Of a stretch of 64,000 nucleotides of DNA, positions 1 through 9,700 are shown one piece after another. The notes under the pieces were generated by a model. The model was not told the DNA's origin and did no database searches. It worked only from the letters and a program-made list of their open reading frames with translations. The position numbers were made by a program, and so were the translations under genes. Source of the stretch: Peristeroidobacter agariperforans (GTDB lineage: Bacteria; Pseudomonadota; Gammaproteobacteria; Steroidobacterales; Steroidobacteraceae); assembly GCF_004138335.1 (NCBI RefSeq), contig NZ_RYFW01000002.1:911501-975500 (forward strand), in the 5' to 3' direction. How positions within the stretch are numbered: the stretch's first letter is position 1; each line of letters opens with the position of its first letter.

Positions 1-3000
1 GCGCTGGCTTATACGTTGCAAACCGGTCGCGAGGCGATGGACGAGCGCCTCGGCATGATCGTGGGCTCGGTCGAGCAACTCGCGTCGAAGTTGCAAGCAC
101 AGCTGGATGGCAAGCCGCACAGCGACGATGGGCGAGGCCAGGTCAAACGCAAGGAAGCGGCGGCGCTGTTCGGCAGCGAAGCTGACGTGCAACGAATCCT
201 CGACGGTGCAATTGCCAGCAAAGATCTGATCAGGCTGCTGGATCTCTGGGTCAAGGGGCTGGCGCTGGATTGGCGAAAGCTCTACGGAGAGAGCGCGCCG
301 GCGCGCCTGAGTCTGCCCACGTATCCATTCGCGAAAGAGCGGTACTGGATGGATAGAACGGCAGAGGTCCGTGCGGTCGCCGCACCGGCAACAGCGATTC
401 TGCATCCCTTGCTTCACACCAACACGTCGGAACTCGGGCAGCAACGCTACAGCTCGACGTTTACTGGTCGCGAAACATTCCTCGTCGAGCGGACCTTGCC
501 AGCGGGCGCTTATCTGGAGATGGCACGAGCTGCGATCGAACACGCGTCCTCGGAGCGTCCGAAGTCGGCGGTGCTCGAGCTGCGAGAGGTGGTCTGGGCG
601 GAGTCGATCGAAGTCGACGAAACGCGGCCCATCAGCGTGGCCTTGCGGACCAGTGCGACGGAGGGAGTCGATTTCGAGATCTACAGCGAAGCTGGCGAGG
701 AGATCATCCATTGCCAGGGGCGCGCTGTGTTCGATCAGGACCCCGGGCCGATCGAGCTCGATCTCGATCGTCTCGGGAGCCAGGCGGGCGATCGGCAACG
801 TCTCATGCAACTCCGCGCGCTATCGGAGGTAGGGGAGTTGGGCCTGCATCCCAGCTTGATTGAAGATGCCCTGCAGGCCGTGCGTGCCCTGATCGCTGGC
901 ACGAAGTCACTCGCGACCTCACCGCGCTTGCCGCTCGAGCTGCATTGCCTGCGCATGCTTCGCAAGTGCGAAGCGCAAATGATGGCCTGGATCCGCTTCT
1001 CGGACAGTGCTCGCGTCGATGTCGATCTCTGCGACGTGCAGGGGCGTGTCTGCGTTCAGATGCGCGGGATCAGCTATCCAACCGAGCCGCCACTGACTTC
1101 TCTACCAGTCCCTACTGCTGTGACGGCCATTGCGCCGAAGCCGAAGGAAATCGCAATGCTCCCGACTGTTACCCCCTCTGTGGTGCTGGGCGAGTTGCAC
1201 TCGCCGCAAGCCGCTCCGGTCGAGCGCAAGAAGGCCACCGGCATTTCGTTGGCTGCGCCGGCTGAAGTTGCCGGATCGAGCGCTGTCAGTTTGTACCAGC
1301 ACGGCAGCGGCGTTTATTCCATTCGCATTGCCACGCCGGACGGCAACATGCTCTCCGCCGAGGTGATCGAGAAACTGGTTCAGGCGCTGGCCACGGCGAA
1401 ACAAGCGGCCGACCTGAAAGCCCTGATCATCAATGGGGCAGAGCGGTGTTTCCTGCGTGGCGGCTGCCAGCAGTACGACCGCGCTGTCGAGCAAGGGCTG
1501 TTCCATGCGATTGTTTCCTTTCCATGCCCGGTCATCGCAGCCATGCGTGGCGACGCGACCGGAGCGGGATTCCTGGTGGGAACGCTTGCTGACTTCATGA
1601 TCTGCGGCGAGCAAGCCACCTACAGTTACACCCGGCTGAGCGACGACTTCTATCCCACGGCCGAGCAGGTGGCGCTCTTCAACGACCGTTTTGGCGAGGC
1701 GCGCGCGCACGACCTTTTGTATGTGTCGCTTACTGCAACCGGAACGGAGCTGCGTGACAAGTGCTGGACCTGCCCGATCGTCCCGCAGGCGGAAGTCGAA
1801 AGCTATGCGCTGGAATTGGCGCAGTCGTTGTCCGCGAAGTCCCAACAGGCGCTGCATCTGCTGAAGCAGCACTTGTCACGTCGCTTGCTCGAGCAGGTGA
1901 AGAGCCTCACCGTCGGTCAAGGGGAACGGACAACCGCCGAGCGGCCGTTGAATGAAGCGGGTTTCGCGGCACGAATCACTTCGCCCTCCGGCGATCTGCA
2001 GCTGGAGAGTCGTGCGGGCAACGTGCTCCTCATCCGGATCCGAGACACCCAGCAGTCGTGGGACGACTTGTCTCGCGACTTGCAGGATGTGTTTGCGAAG
2101 GTCAGCGCCGCGTCTTGCCACAAGGTCATCGTCCTGGCGAGCGACTGCCCGGAATTCCTGCCGGCCGTCGCTGCGTCAGCGCAGGCAGCGCGAAAGCTGT
2201 GGCAGCTGATCGTCGAAGCCAAGGTGCCGGTCATCGGTGCTTTGAGCCGGAATGCTCGCGGCTTCGCGTGGCTGACCAGTCAGTTCTTCGATGCATGTAT
2301 CTACAACAAGGACGGTCGCTATTCGTTGACCGACGCGAGCGGTGAGTTCGCAATGGCCGATGAAGCCGCGGCAGTCTTTCCGCTGCGCTTCGGTGACTAT
2401 TTCGGCAAGGAGTTGTTGCTTACGGGCGGGGAATACACGGGCGCCGAACTGCAGCGACGTGTCGGTGCGCTGACTGTTGGTGAGCACGATCAAGTGCTGT
2501 CGGTGGCGCTGCGCCTGGCAGGCGAGTGGTCCTCGCTCCGGGTCGATGCCATCGGTTCGTGGAAGCGGCACATGTCTGCGCTGCTTCGGGATCGATTGTC
2601 GAGCGTGGCGGCCGGTCGTGCCGAGATCGATCTCGGGGACGAAACCCCGGCTTCATTGCCGGTCGCGCCGACTTCGGTCCGGCTCGACTCGGAGGTCATA
2701 TCCGCGGTCGCGCACCCCGAAGGCATCCTGGTCATCAAGATGGAGGATCGCCAGGCGAAGAACATGTTTTCCAAGGCCTTCGTCGCAGGCGTCGAGGAAG
2801 CATTCGCGCACATCAAGACGAGCTCGGCCTACAAGGCCGTGATTCTCACTGGCTACGACAGCTACTTTGCCTGCGGCGGTACGCAGGAAAGTCTGCTGGC
2901 CATCCAGGAAGGCAAAGAGAAGTTCACCGACGCCAGGATCTACCAGCTCGCCATGGAGTGCGAAGTGCCGGTGATCGCGGCCATGCAGGGACACGGCCTC

Positions 3001-6000
3001 GGCGGCGGCTGGACGCTCGGCATGTTCGCTGACTTCGTCGTGATGAGCGAACAAAGCCGTTACGTAAGCCCGTACATGGACTATGGATTCACGCCGGGCG
3101 CCGGCGCGACGCTGATTCTGCCTCGGCAACTCGGTGCAGACCTGGCAAAAGAAAGCCTGCTGACCGCTCGGCCCTATACCGGCACACAGTTGCGAGACCG
3201 CGGTTTGTTGCTTCCCGTGGCGTCTCGGAGCGAGGTCCTGACGACTGCAATGGCGTTGGCGAAGAAGATCGCGCAGATGCCGCGCGGCCGGCTGGTGCGG
3301 TTCAAACAGAAACTCACTCGATCCGTGCTGGCCGTCGTCGACGAGACCTATCGGCGGGAACTGGCGATGCATGAGCAGACGTTTGTGGGCCAGTCGGTGG
3401 CGATGGAACAGATCCAACGCAACTTCCTGCAGATCGGCGCCGCCGAAGGCGAATCAAATGCGATCGTTGCGCCGCCGAGCGTCACGGTTGCGCGTGCCGA
3501 AGCCAACCCGTTGCCTGCGATTACGGCCAAGCTCAAGCAGCTGCTGGCGCAAGAGCTGCACATGCAGGAAAGCGACGTGGATGAGGACGTGCAGTTCATC
3601 GACCTGGGCATGGATTCGATTGCCGCCGTGACCTGGGTGCGCAAGATCAATGAGGCTTACAAGATGTCGATGCTGGCCACCAAGGTGTACAGCTATCCGA
3701 CCCTGACCCAGCTCGCCAGGCACATCAAAGAAGAGACGGACAAACTCTTGCCGCCGCCCGTGGTGAGCAGTGCTGTCGTTGCCGATGTTCCGGTCGCGCC
3801 ACCGCAGAAATTGAAGGCTCCCTATACCAGCGCTGCACGGCTCACCACTCGAAAGCTCGTTTCCTGGCGCAACCGAGCGCCTGTAAAACAAGCTCCGCGT
3901 GCGGTCGAGGCTGCATTGTCGCAACCTATCGCGGTGGTCGGGATGGCGGGCCAGTTCCCGCAAGCCCGGAATCTGCAAGAGTTCTGGCGCAACATCGCTG
4001 CAGGCAAGAACTGCATTTCACGCGTTCCGGCGCAGCGCTGGGACATGGACGCGTACTACAGCGAGAGCGTCGTCGCGGGCAAGACCAATTGCCAATGGAT
4101 GGGAGCGCTCGACGAGTACGATCTGTTCGATCCATTGTTCTTCAACATTTCGCCCATCGAAGCGGAGTGCATGGATCCGGAACAGCGCCTGTTCCTGCAG
4201 GCGTGCTGGCACAGTATCGAAGACGCCGGCTATGACGCGAAATCGTTGTCCGGCAGCAAATGCGGCGTTTTCGTCGGGTGCACGGGCAGTGACTATCGCC
4301 AGTTGTCGCCGGAGCTGCGCTTCTCCGCGCAGGGCTTCACCGGCGGGGCCAATTCCATTCTCGCTGCGCGCATTTCTTACCTTCTGAATCTGCGGGGACC
4401 CTGTGTGTCCGTCGACACCGCGTGCTCTTCATCGCTGGTGGCGTTGGCACAGGCCTGCGATAGCCTGGCGATGGGCAACAGCGACGTGGCCTTGGCCGGC
4501 GGCGTCGCGCTGATGTCGACTCCCGAGATGCACATCAAGACCGCGCAGGCGGGAATGCTGTCGCCCGACGGACGCTGCTTCACTTTCGATCAGCGCGCCA
4601 ACGGCTTCGTCCCGGGAGAAGCGGTCGGGGTCGTGATGTTGAAGCGGCTCGCCGATGCGGAGCGGGATGGGGACACGATTTATGGCGTGATCCAGGGCTG
4701 GGGCGTCAATCAGGATGGTAAGACCAACGGCATCACCGCGCCCAATCCCGAATCGCAGACCCGGCTGCAACAGGATGTCTACGACAAGTATCAGATCGAT
4801 CCGGCGGGCATTCAGCTGATCGAAGCTCACGGCACCGGCACGAAGCTGGGCGATCCCATCGAAGTCGAGGGACTCAAAGGCTCCTTCGGCAAGTACACCC
4901 AGAAGAAGGGCTACTGCGCGCTGGGCTCGGTCAAGAGCAACGTCGGGCACTGTCTCGCAGCCGCCGGCATCGCCGGCTTCATCAAGCTGGTGCTCGCCTT
5001 ACAGCATCGGCAGCTGCCGCCGACTGTGAATTTCGACCGGTTGAACGAGCACATCGGTCTCGCCGACAGCCCGTTCTACGTCAACGATCGCTTGCAATCC
5101 TGGGACGTGGCCGAGACCGAGCGACGGCGTGCCGCCATCAGCGCATTCGGGTTCAGCGGCACGAATGCTCATGTGGTCGTGGCGGAACCCGTGATTCGAG
5201 AGGAGGCACGACGAGTGCGCCCCGACAGCAATGGCGTGATCGTCCCGCTGTCGGCACGCATGCCGGAGCAGCTCGAGCAGAAGGCTCGCGAACTGTTGGA
5301 CTTCATTAGTAACGCTGAGGAGTCGATCGATCTGGTGGCGCTGGCCTATACCCTGCAAGTAGGCAGGGAAGCGATGGAGGAGCGGCTGGGCTTGCTCGTG
5401 AGCTCGATCGCGCAACTGGCCGAAAAGCTCGAGGCGTTCCTGAGCGGCGCGCGTGACAGCGACGGTGTGTATCGAGGCCAGATGCAGAACGCCAAGGAAA
5501 CCCTGAGCCTCTTTGCCCAGGATGCCGACATGAAAGAGGCGATCGTCGATCGGTGCATCGCCCAGCGGCAGTTCGGCAAACTGTTGGGTCTGTGGAGCAA
5601 GGGTCTCGACCTCGACTGGCGCAGGCTCTATAGCGACTCGAAGCCCAAGCGCATGCGGCTGCCGCTGTATCCATTTGCGAAGCAGCGCTACTGGATCGAG
5701 TCGTCGCAGGCAATGCAAGCCGCTGCAAGCACCGATGCGCCGGCGCTCCTGCACCCCTTGCTGCACACGAACGCGTCGGACTTCACCGGGCAGAAATATC
5801 GATCCAAGTTCAGCGGTACGGAATTCTTCCTGCGAGATCACCGCGTCAAGCTCGGCGGCCTCGGTGTGCAGAAGGTGCTGCCCGGTGTCGCCTATCTGGA
5901 AATGGTTCGTGCGGCCCTACAGCACGCGGCGCCGGCGCAACCCAAATCGCCCTTGGTGGAGATCAGCGAGTTCGTCTGGTTGAAGCCGGTGGTCGTGACC

Positions 6001-6705
6001 GAGCCCAGAGAAGTGACCATCACTCTGTCGCGCAACGACGCCGACGACAACGTCAACTACGAGATCTCCAGCGAGGACGCGGCAGGTAAGACCGTTCACT
6101 GCCAGGGCTTCGCGGCTTACCGGCATGCATCGTCGACGCCGCGCTTGGATGTCGCGCAGCTCAAGACGCAGATGAACCGGAGCACGGCGGAATCGGCTGC
6201 GCTTTATGAAATGTTCGATGAGATGGGCCTGCAATACGGTCCGGCTCATCGCGGCATCACTTCGCTCCATCTCGGCCAAGACCAACTCCTGGCGCAGCTG
6301 CGCTTGCCGGATTGTGTCCGCTCGGGCAGCGCAGCCTTTCAGTTGCATCCGTCGTTGCTGGATTCGGCCTTGCAGGCATCGGCGGGATTGATCGTCGACT
6401 TCGATCGGCCTCCGGGCGAGCCGCTGGTGCCCTTTGCACTCGCGTCGTTGCGAGTCTTCGCCGCCTGCACCGAAGAGATGTTCGCCTGGCTGCGCTATTC
6501 GCCGGGCAGTCGTCGTGACGACAAGGTGATTCGGCTCGACATCGATGTGTGCGATCGCCACGGCAATGTCTGCCTGCAAATGGAAGGCTTCTCTGCTCGA
6601 GTCGCGGAGAACGCGGCAAGTTTCGACAGCGCGTTCTATGGCCGGCTGCTGGAACGAATCATGAGCGGTGAAGTGTCCGCGGACGACGCGGCAGAGCTGG
6701 GCTGA
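1..6705 (+). CDS. trans-AT polyketide synthase PKS-A (5' partial)
   Basis: The reading frame is open from base 1, and the first residues (ALAYTLQ) match the post-KS linker seen after every other KS here, so the 5' end lies outside the window. Residues counted from base 1 give this order: post-KS linker ending in YPFAKERYW (about 105-118), degenerate DH (135-360), three crotonase/ECH domains (430-645, 658-880, 895-1145), ACP (1170-1245, Ser1206, Trp1212), KS (1308-1730, Cys1475 in DTACSSS, His in EAHGTGT and in NVGHC), linker, and DH (1917-2210, His1947). There is no AT domain, which is the trans-AT hallmark. The C-terminal 25 residues (GRLLERIMSGE and following) look like a docking helix pair. 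The stop is 8 bases before PKS-B, which begins with a KR and ACP, so the KS-DH//KR-ACP module is split over two proteins. It acts in the cytoplasm on ACP-bound acyl chains. Confidence 0.95.
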   Translation, partial: ALAYTLQTGREAMDERLGMIVGSVEQLASKLQAQLDGKPHSDDGRGQVKRKEAAALFGSEADVQRILDGAIASKDLIRLLDLWVKGLALDWRKLYGESAPARLSLPTYPFAKERYWMDRTAEVRAVAAPATAILHPLLHTNTSELGQQRYSSTFTGRETFLVERTLPAGAYLEMARAAIEHASSERPKSAVLELREVVWAESIEVDETRPISVALRTSATEGVDFEIYSEAGEEIIHCQGRAVFDQDPGPIELDLDRLGSQAGDRQRLMQLRALSEVGELGLHPSLIEDALQAVRALIAGTKSLATSPRLPLELHCLRMLRKCEAQMMAWIRFSDSARVDVDLCDVQGRVCVQMRGISYPTEPPLTSLPVPTAVTAIAPKPKEIAMLPTVTPSVVLGELHSPQAAPVERKKATGISLAAPAEVAGSSAVSLYQHGSGVYSIRIATPDGNMLSAEVIEKLVQALATAKQAADLKALIINGAERCFLRGGCQQYDRAVEQGLFHAIVSFPCPVIAAMRGDATGAGFLVGTLADFMICGEQATYSYTRLSDDFYPTAEQVALFNDRFGEARAHDLLYVSLTATGTELRDKCWTCPIVPQAEVESYALELAQSLSAKSQQALHLLKQHLSRRLLEQVKSLTVGQGERTTAERPLNEAGFAARITSPSGDLQLESRAGNVLLIRIRDTQQSWDDLSRDLQDVFAKVSAASCHKVIVLASDCPEFLPAVAASAQAARKLWQLIVEAKVPVIGALSRNARGFAWLTSQFFDACIYNKDGRYSLTDASGEFAMADEAAAVFPLRFGDYFGKELLLTGGEYTGAELQRRVGALTVGEHDQVLSVALRLAGEWSSLRVDAIGSWKRHMSALLRDRLSSVAAGRAEIDLGDETPASLPVAPTSVRLDSEVISAVAHPEGILVIKMEDRQAKNMFSKAFVAGVEEAFAHIKTSSAYKAVILTGYDSYFACGGTQESLLAIQEGKEKFTDARIYQLAMECEVPVIAAMQGHGLGGGWTLGMFADFVVMSEQSRYVSPYMDYGFTPGAGATLILPRQLGADLAKESLLTARPYTGTQLRDRGLLLPVASRSEVLTTAMALAKKIAQMPRGRLVRFKQKLTRSVLAVVDETYRRELAMHEQTFVGQSVAMEQIQRNFLQIGAAEGESNAIVAPPSVTVARAEANPLPAITAKLKQLLAQELHMQESDVDEDVQFIDLGMDSIAAVTWVRKINEAYKMSMLATKVYSYPTLTQLARHIKEETDKLLPPPVVSSAVVADVPVAPPQKLKAPYTSAARLTTRKLVSWRNRAPVKQAPRAVEAALSQPIAVVGMAGQFPQARNLQEFWRNIAAGKNCISRVPAQRWDMDAYYSESVVAGKTNCQWMGALDEYDLFDPLFFNISPIEAECMDPEQRLFLQACWHSIEDAGYDAKSLSGSKCGVFVGCTGSDYRQLSPELRFSAQGFTGGANSILAARISYLLNLRGPCVSVDTACSSSLVALAQACDSLAMGNSDVALAGGVALMSTPEMHIKTAQAGMLSPDGRCFTFDQRANGFVPGEAVGVVMLKRLADAERDGDTIYGVIQGWGVNQDGKTNGITAPNPESQTRLQQDVYDKYQIDPAGIQLIEAHGTGTKLGDPIEVEGLKGSFGKYTQKKGYCALGSVKSNVGHCLAAAGIAGFIKLVLALQHRQLPPTVNFDRLNEHIGLADSPFYVNDRLQSWDVAETERRRAAISAFGFSGTNAHVVVAEPVIREEARRVRPDSNGVIVPLSARMPEQLEQKARELLDFISNAEESIDLVALAYTLQVGREAMEERLGLLVSSIAQLAEKLEAFLSGARDSDGVYRGQMQNAKETLSLFAQDADMKEAIVDRCIAQRQFGKLLGLWSKGLDLDWRRLYSDSKPKRMRLPLYPFAKQRYWIESSQAMQAAASTDAPALLHPLLHTNASDFTGQKYRSKFSGTEFFLRDHRVKLGGLGVQKVLPGVAYLEMVRAALQHAAPAQPKSPLVEISEFVWLKPVVVTEPREVTITLSRNDADDNVNYEISSEDAAGKTVHCQGFAAYRHASSTPRLDVAQLKTQMNRSTAESAALYEMFDEMGLQYGPAHRGITSLHLGQDQLLAQLRLPDCVRSGSAAFQLHPSLLDSALQASAGLIVDFDRPPGEPLVPFALASLRVFAACTEEMFAWLRYSPGSRRDDKVIRLDIDVCDRHGNVCLQMEGFSARVAENAASFDSAFYGRLLERIMSGEVSADDAAELG
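400..3735 (+). other. PKS-A beta-branching block: DH0-ECHa-ECHb-ECHc-ACP
   Basis: The DH (400-1085) has lost the HxxxGxxxxP segment: FLVERTLPAGAYLE stands where PKS-C has a DHRVHGNKVLP sequence. It also lacks the GxxYGP region and has Glu for Asp in HPSLxD, so it should not dehydrate. Three tandem crotonase-fold domains follow. ECHa (about 1288-1935) keeps a partial second oxyanion loop (GDATGAGF). ECHb (about 1972-2640) has lost it (SRNARGFAW). ECHc (about 2683-3435) is intact and closely resembles the free PksI-type ECH2 at 44913, sharing GYDSYFA.GGT, AAMQGHG.GGG, YGFTPG.GAT and MHE.TF. The ACP Ser is at 3616-3618, with the beta-branch Trp codon at 3634-3636 (DSIAAVTW). ECHc probably decarboxylates the glutaconyl intermediate in cis. 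Confidence 0.85.
3922..6630 (+). other. PKS-A elongation half-module: KS-DH
   Basis: The KS has a complete Cys-His-His triad (Cys codon 4423-4425, His 4828-4830, His 4948-4950). It is closest within the window to the KS at 13996, which also follows a Trp-type ACP, so both probably accept beta-branched chains. The DH (5749-6630) keeps the catalytic His (5839-5841) in LRDHRV, GLQYGPAHRGI and HPSLLDSALQA. It carries a short insertion (KLGGLGVQ) between the His and the VLPG motif. No KR or ACP follows; PKS-B supplies them. Confidence 0.85.
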
Positions 6706-6713
6706 GCGAGCGA

Positions 6714-9700
6714 ATGGAAACGCTGATGAAACAACAGTTGCAACAGATTTATCAGGATCTGTCCACGGGCAAGCTGTCCAAGACAGCGGCCCTGGAGATC
6801 ATCGCGACGCTCAAGCGGCAACAACAAAGCGTCGGCGTGGTCCTTGCTAGCCCTCAGTGGCAGGCGAGCGCGGACGAGATCCCGAGCGGGTCGACAGGGC
6901 AATACGCCGAACAGCTCGTGCTGCTGTGTGACTTGCCCGAGGTGGATGCAGGGGAGTTGGCCACGCTCGTAAGTAACGGGCGCTGCCAGTCATTGCGGTC
7001 CGAGGGCGCAACTATCGCTGCGCGCTACAGTGACTACGCCGTCGCTTGCTTCGAGGCGATACAGAACATCGTGCGCGGCAAGCCGAAAGGAAAAGTGCTC
7101 GTGCGGATCGCCATGCCGGACGTTGGCGAGCACCGCGTGTTCATGGGCCTGTCTGCGCTGCTCAAGACTGCCACGCTGGAAAATCCTAGCGTAGTGGGTC
7201 AATGCATTCTCGTGCCAGCCGATATCACGTCCGCTGATTTGGCGCCGAAGCTTCGGGGAGAAGCCAGTGCGGTCGTTAGATATCAGAACGGCGTGCGGCA
7301 GGTTCAAGCCTGGGCCCCCCAGCCAGCGACCGATGGCGATGCGCCGATTGCATTCAAGGACCACGGCGTCTACTTGATCACCGGCGGCCGGGGCGGCTTG
7401 GGCCAGATCGTTGCTCGGGAAATTCTCCAGCAAACTCGCACCGCGAAAGTCATCCTCGCGGGACGTTCTGCACCCGATGCCACAAACCTGCCGGCAGCCG
7501 AGCCGGGTCGTGTGGAATATCGTTGTGTCGATGTGACCGACTTGGGGCGGGTGGAGCAACTCATCTCCTCGATCGTCGAGGAGCATGGACAGCTCAACGG
7601 CATCATTCACAGTGCCGGCGTAACCGCGGACAACTTCATCCTGAAGAAGACCTCTGCGGAATTCCGCGGAGTGCTGGCGTCCAAGGTCACAGGCACATTC
7701 AACCTGGATTTCGCGAGCCGGCACGTCGAGCTGGATTTCCTGGTGTTGTTCTCGTCCATCGCCGCTGTGATGGGTAACGCCGGGCAGGCTGACTACGCAG
7801 CAGCGAACGGATTCCTGGATCGATTCGCTGCCCATCGAAATCGAGCCGTCGCGGCCGGTGAACGATGCGGACGAACGGTGTCCATCAATTGGCCGTTCTG
7901 GTCGGAAGGCGGCATGACGCTGGATTCGCGAACGCTGGAATCGCTGCGCAATTCGAGCGGCATCCAGCCCATGCAGACCGCAACGGGCATTCAGGCGCTG
8001 TATCGATGCTTGCAGTCGACCCACGATCAGATGCTGGTCATGGAAGGCGAGTTGGCGCAGCTGCATCGCGTGCTCGCGAACCAGACGCTCCAGGCGCAAC
8101 CCGCGACGATTGAGCCTGCGCCAAGCGAACCGTTCGCAAAAGACGCCGACGACTTGCTGGAAAAGACTCGGGACTATCTGCGCAAGCAGTTCTCGACGGT
8201 GTTGAAGCTGCCTGCTCACAACATCGATCCGCGCGCGGGTTTGGAAAGATATGGCATCGATTCCATCCTGGCCGTAAGCCTCATCAACAGCCTGGAACGA
8301 ACGTTCGGGCCGCTGTCCAAGACACTGTTGTTCGAATATCAGAACGTTCAGTCACTCGCTGAGTATTTCGTTCGGTCGCATGCCGCGGCGTTGGATGCGC
8401 TGTTCTTTCCGGAGAGCAGTGCGTCCAGGCGGGCGGCGGCTTCGCTCGAAAAGGCCGTGCCACCGGCGCCGAATCAGCGACCGGCGGCATCAGTCGCGCC
8501 TGTTCCGACGCAGAAGGCTGCTGCCCGGCGTCGAAGTGACTTCAGCTCTTCCGACAGCGCCGAACCCATCGCAATTGTCGGCCTGAGCGGGCGGTATCCG
8601 GAAGCGCCGGATCTGGGCACCTATTGGCGCAATCTCCGCGATGGCAGGGATTGCATCGTCGAAGTTCCCAAGGATCGTTGGGACTGGCGGGACTACTTCA
8701 GCGAAGACCGCACGCAGACTGGGCGTCACTTCAGCAAGTGGGGCGGCTTCATCGCGGGCGTCGATGAGTTCGATCCGCTGTTCTTCAACATTTCCCCGAA
8801 AGAGGCCAAGGGCATCGACCCGCAGGAACGCCTGTTCCTGCAGCATGCCTGGCTCGCGATCGAGGATGCGGGTTATACGCGCGCGAGCCTGCCAAACGAT
8901 CGCGTGGGCGTGTATGCCGGCGCGATGCACAGCGAATATCAGCTGTTCGGCGCCGAGGCCAGCGCGCAAGGTCAGCGCATGGCGGTCTCGAGCAGCTTTG
9001 CGAGCATCGCCAATCGCGTCTCCTACTTCCTGAACCTGCACGGTCCGAGCATGACGCTGGACACCATGTGCTCGTCGTCGCTGACCGCCATTCACCTCGC
9101 TTGTCAGGATCTGCGGCTGGGTCGGACTCAACTTGCGATTGCCGGCGGCGTGAACGTCAGCATCCATCCGAACAAGTATCTGTTGCTGAGCGCCGGGCAG
9201 TTCATTTCCAGCGACGGGCACTGCCAGAGCTTTGGCGAGGGCGGCGATGGTTACATTCCGGGCGAGGGTGTCGGCGTCGTGGTCCTGAAGCGGCTGTCGG
9301 AAGCCGAGCGGGATGGCAATGTCATCTACGGCGTCATTCGGGGCTCCGCGCTCAATCACGGTGGCAAGACCAACGGCTACACCGTGCCGAATCCGCAGGC
9401 ACAGAGCGACGTGATCCGTCAGGCATTGACCGATGCCGATCTGGATCCGCGACACATCAGCTATATCGAAGCGCACGGCACCGGCACGAAGCTCGGCGAC
9501 CCGATCGAGATCACCGCGCTGAGCAATGCGTTCCGTCGCGATTCCCAAGCCAGTGAAATTGCGCCCGGCACTTGTGTGATCGGCTCGGCCAAATCGAACA
9601 TCGGTCACTGCGAATCGGCGGCGGGTATCGCCGGCCTGACCAAGGTGCTGCTGCAAATGAAGCATCGGCAGATCGCGCCCTCGCTTCACTCCAGCAAGCT

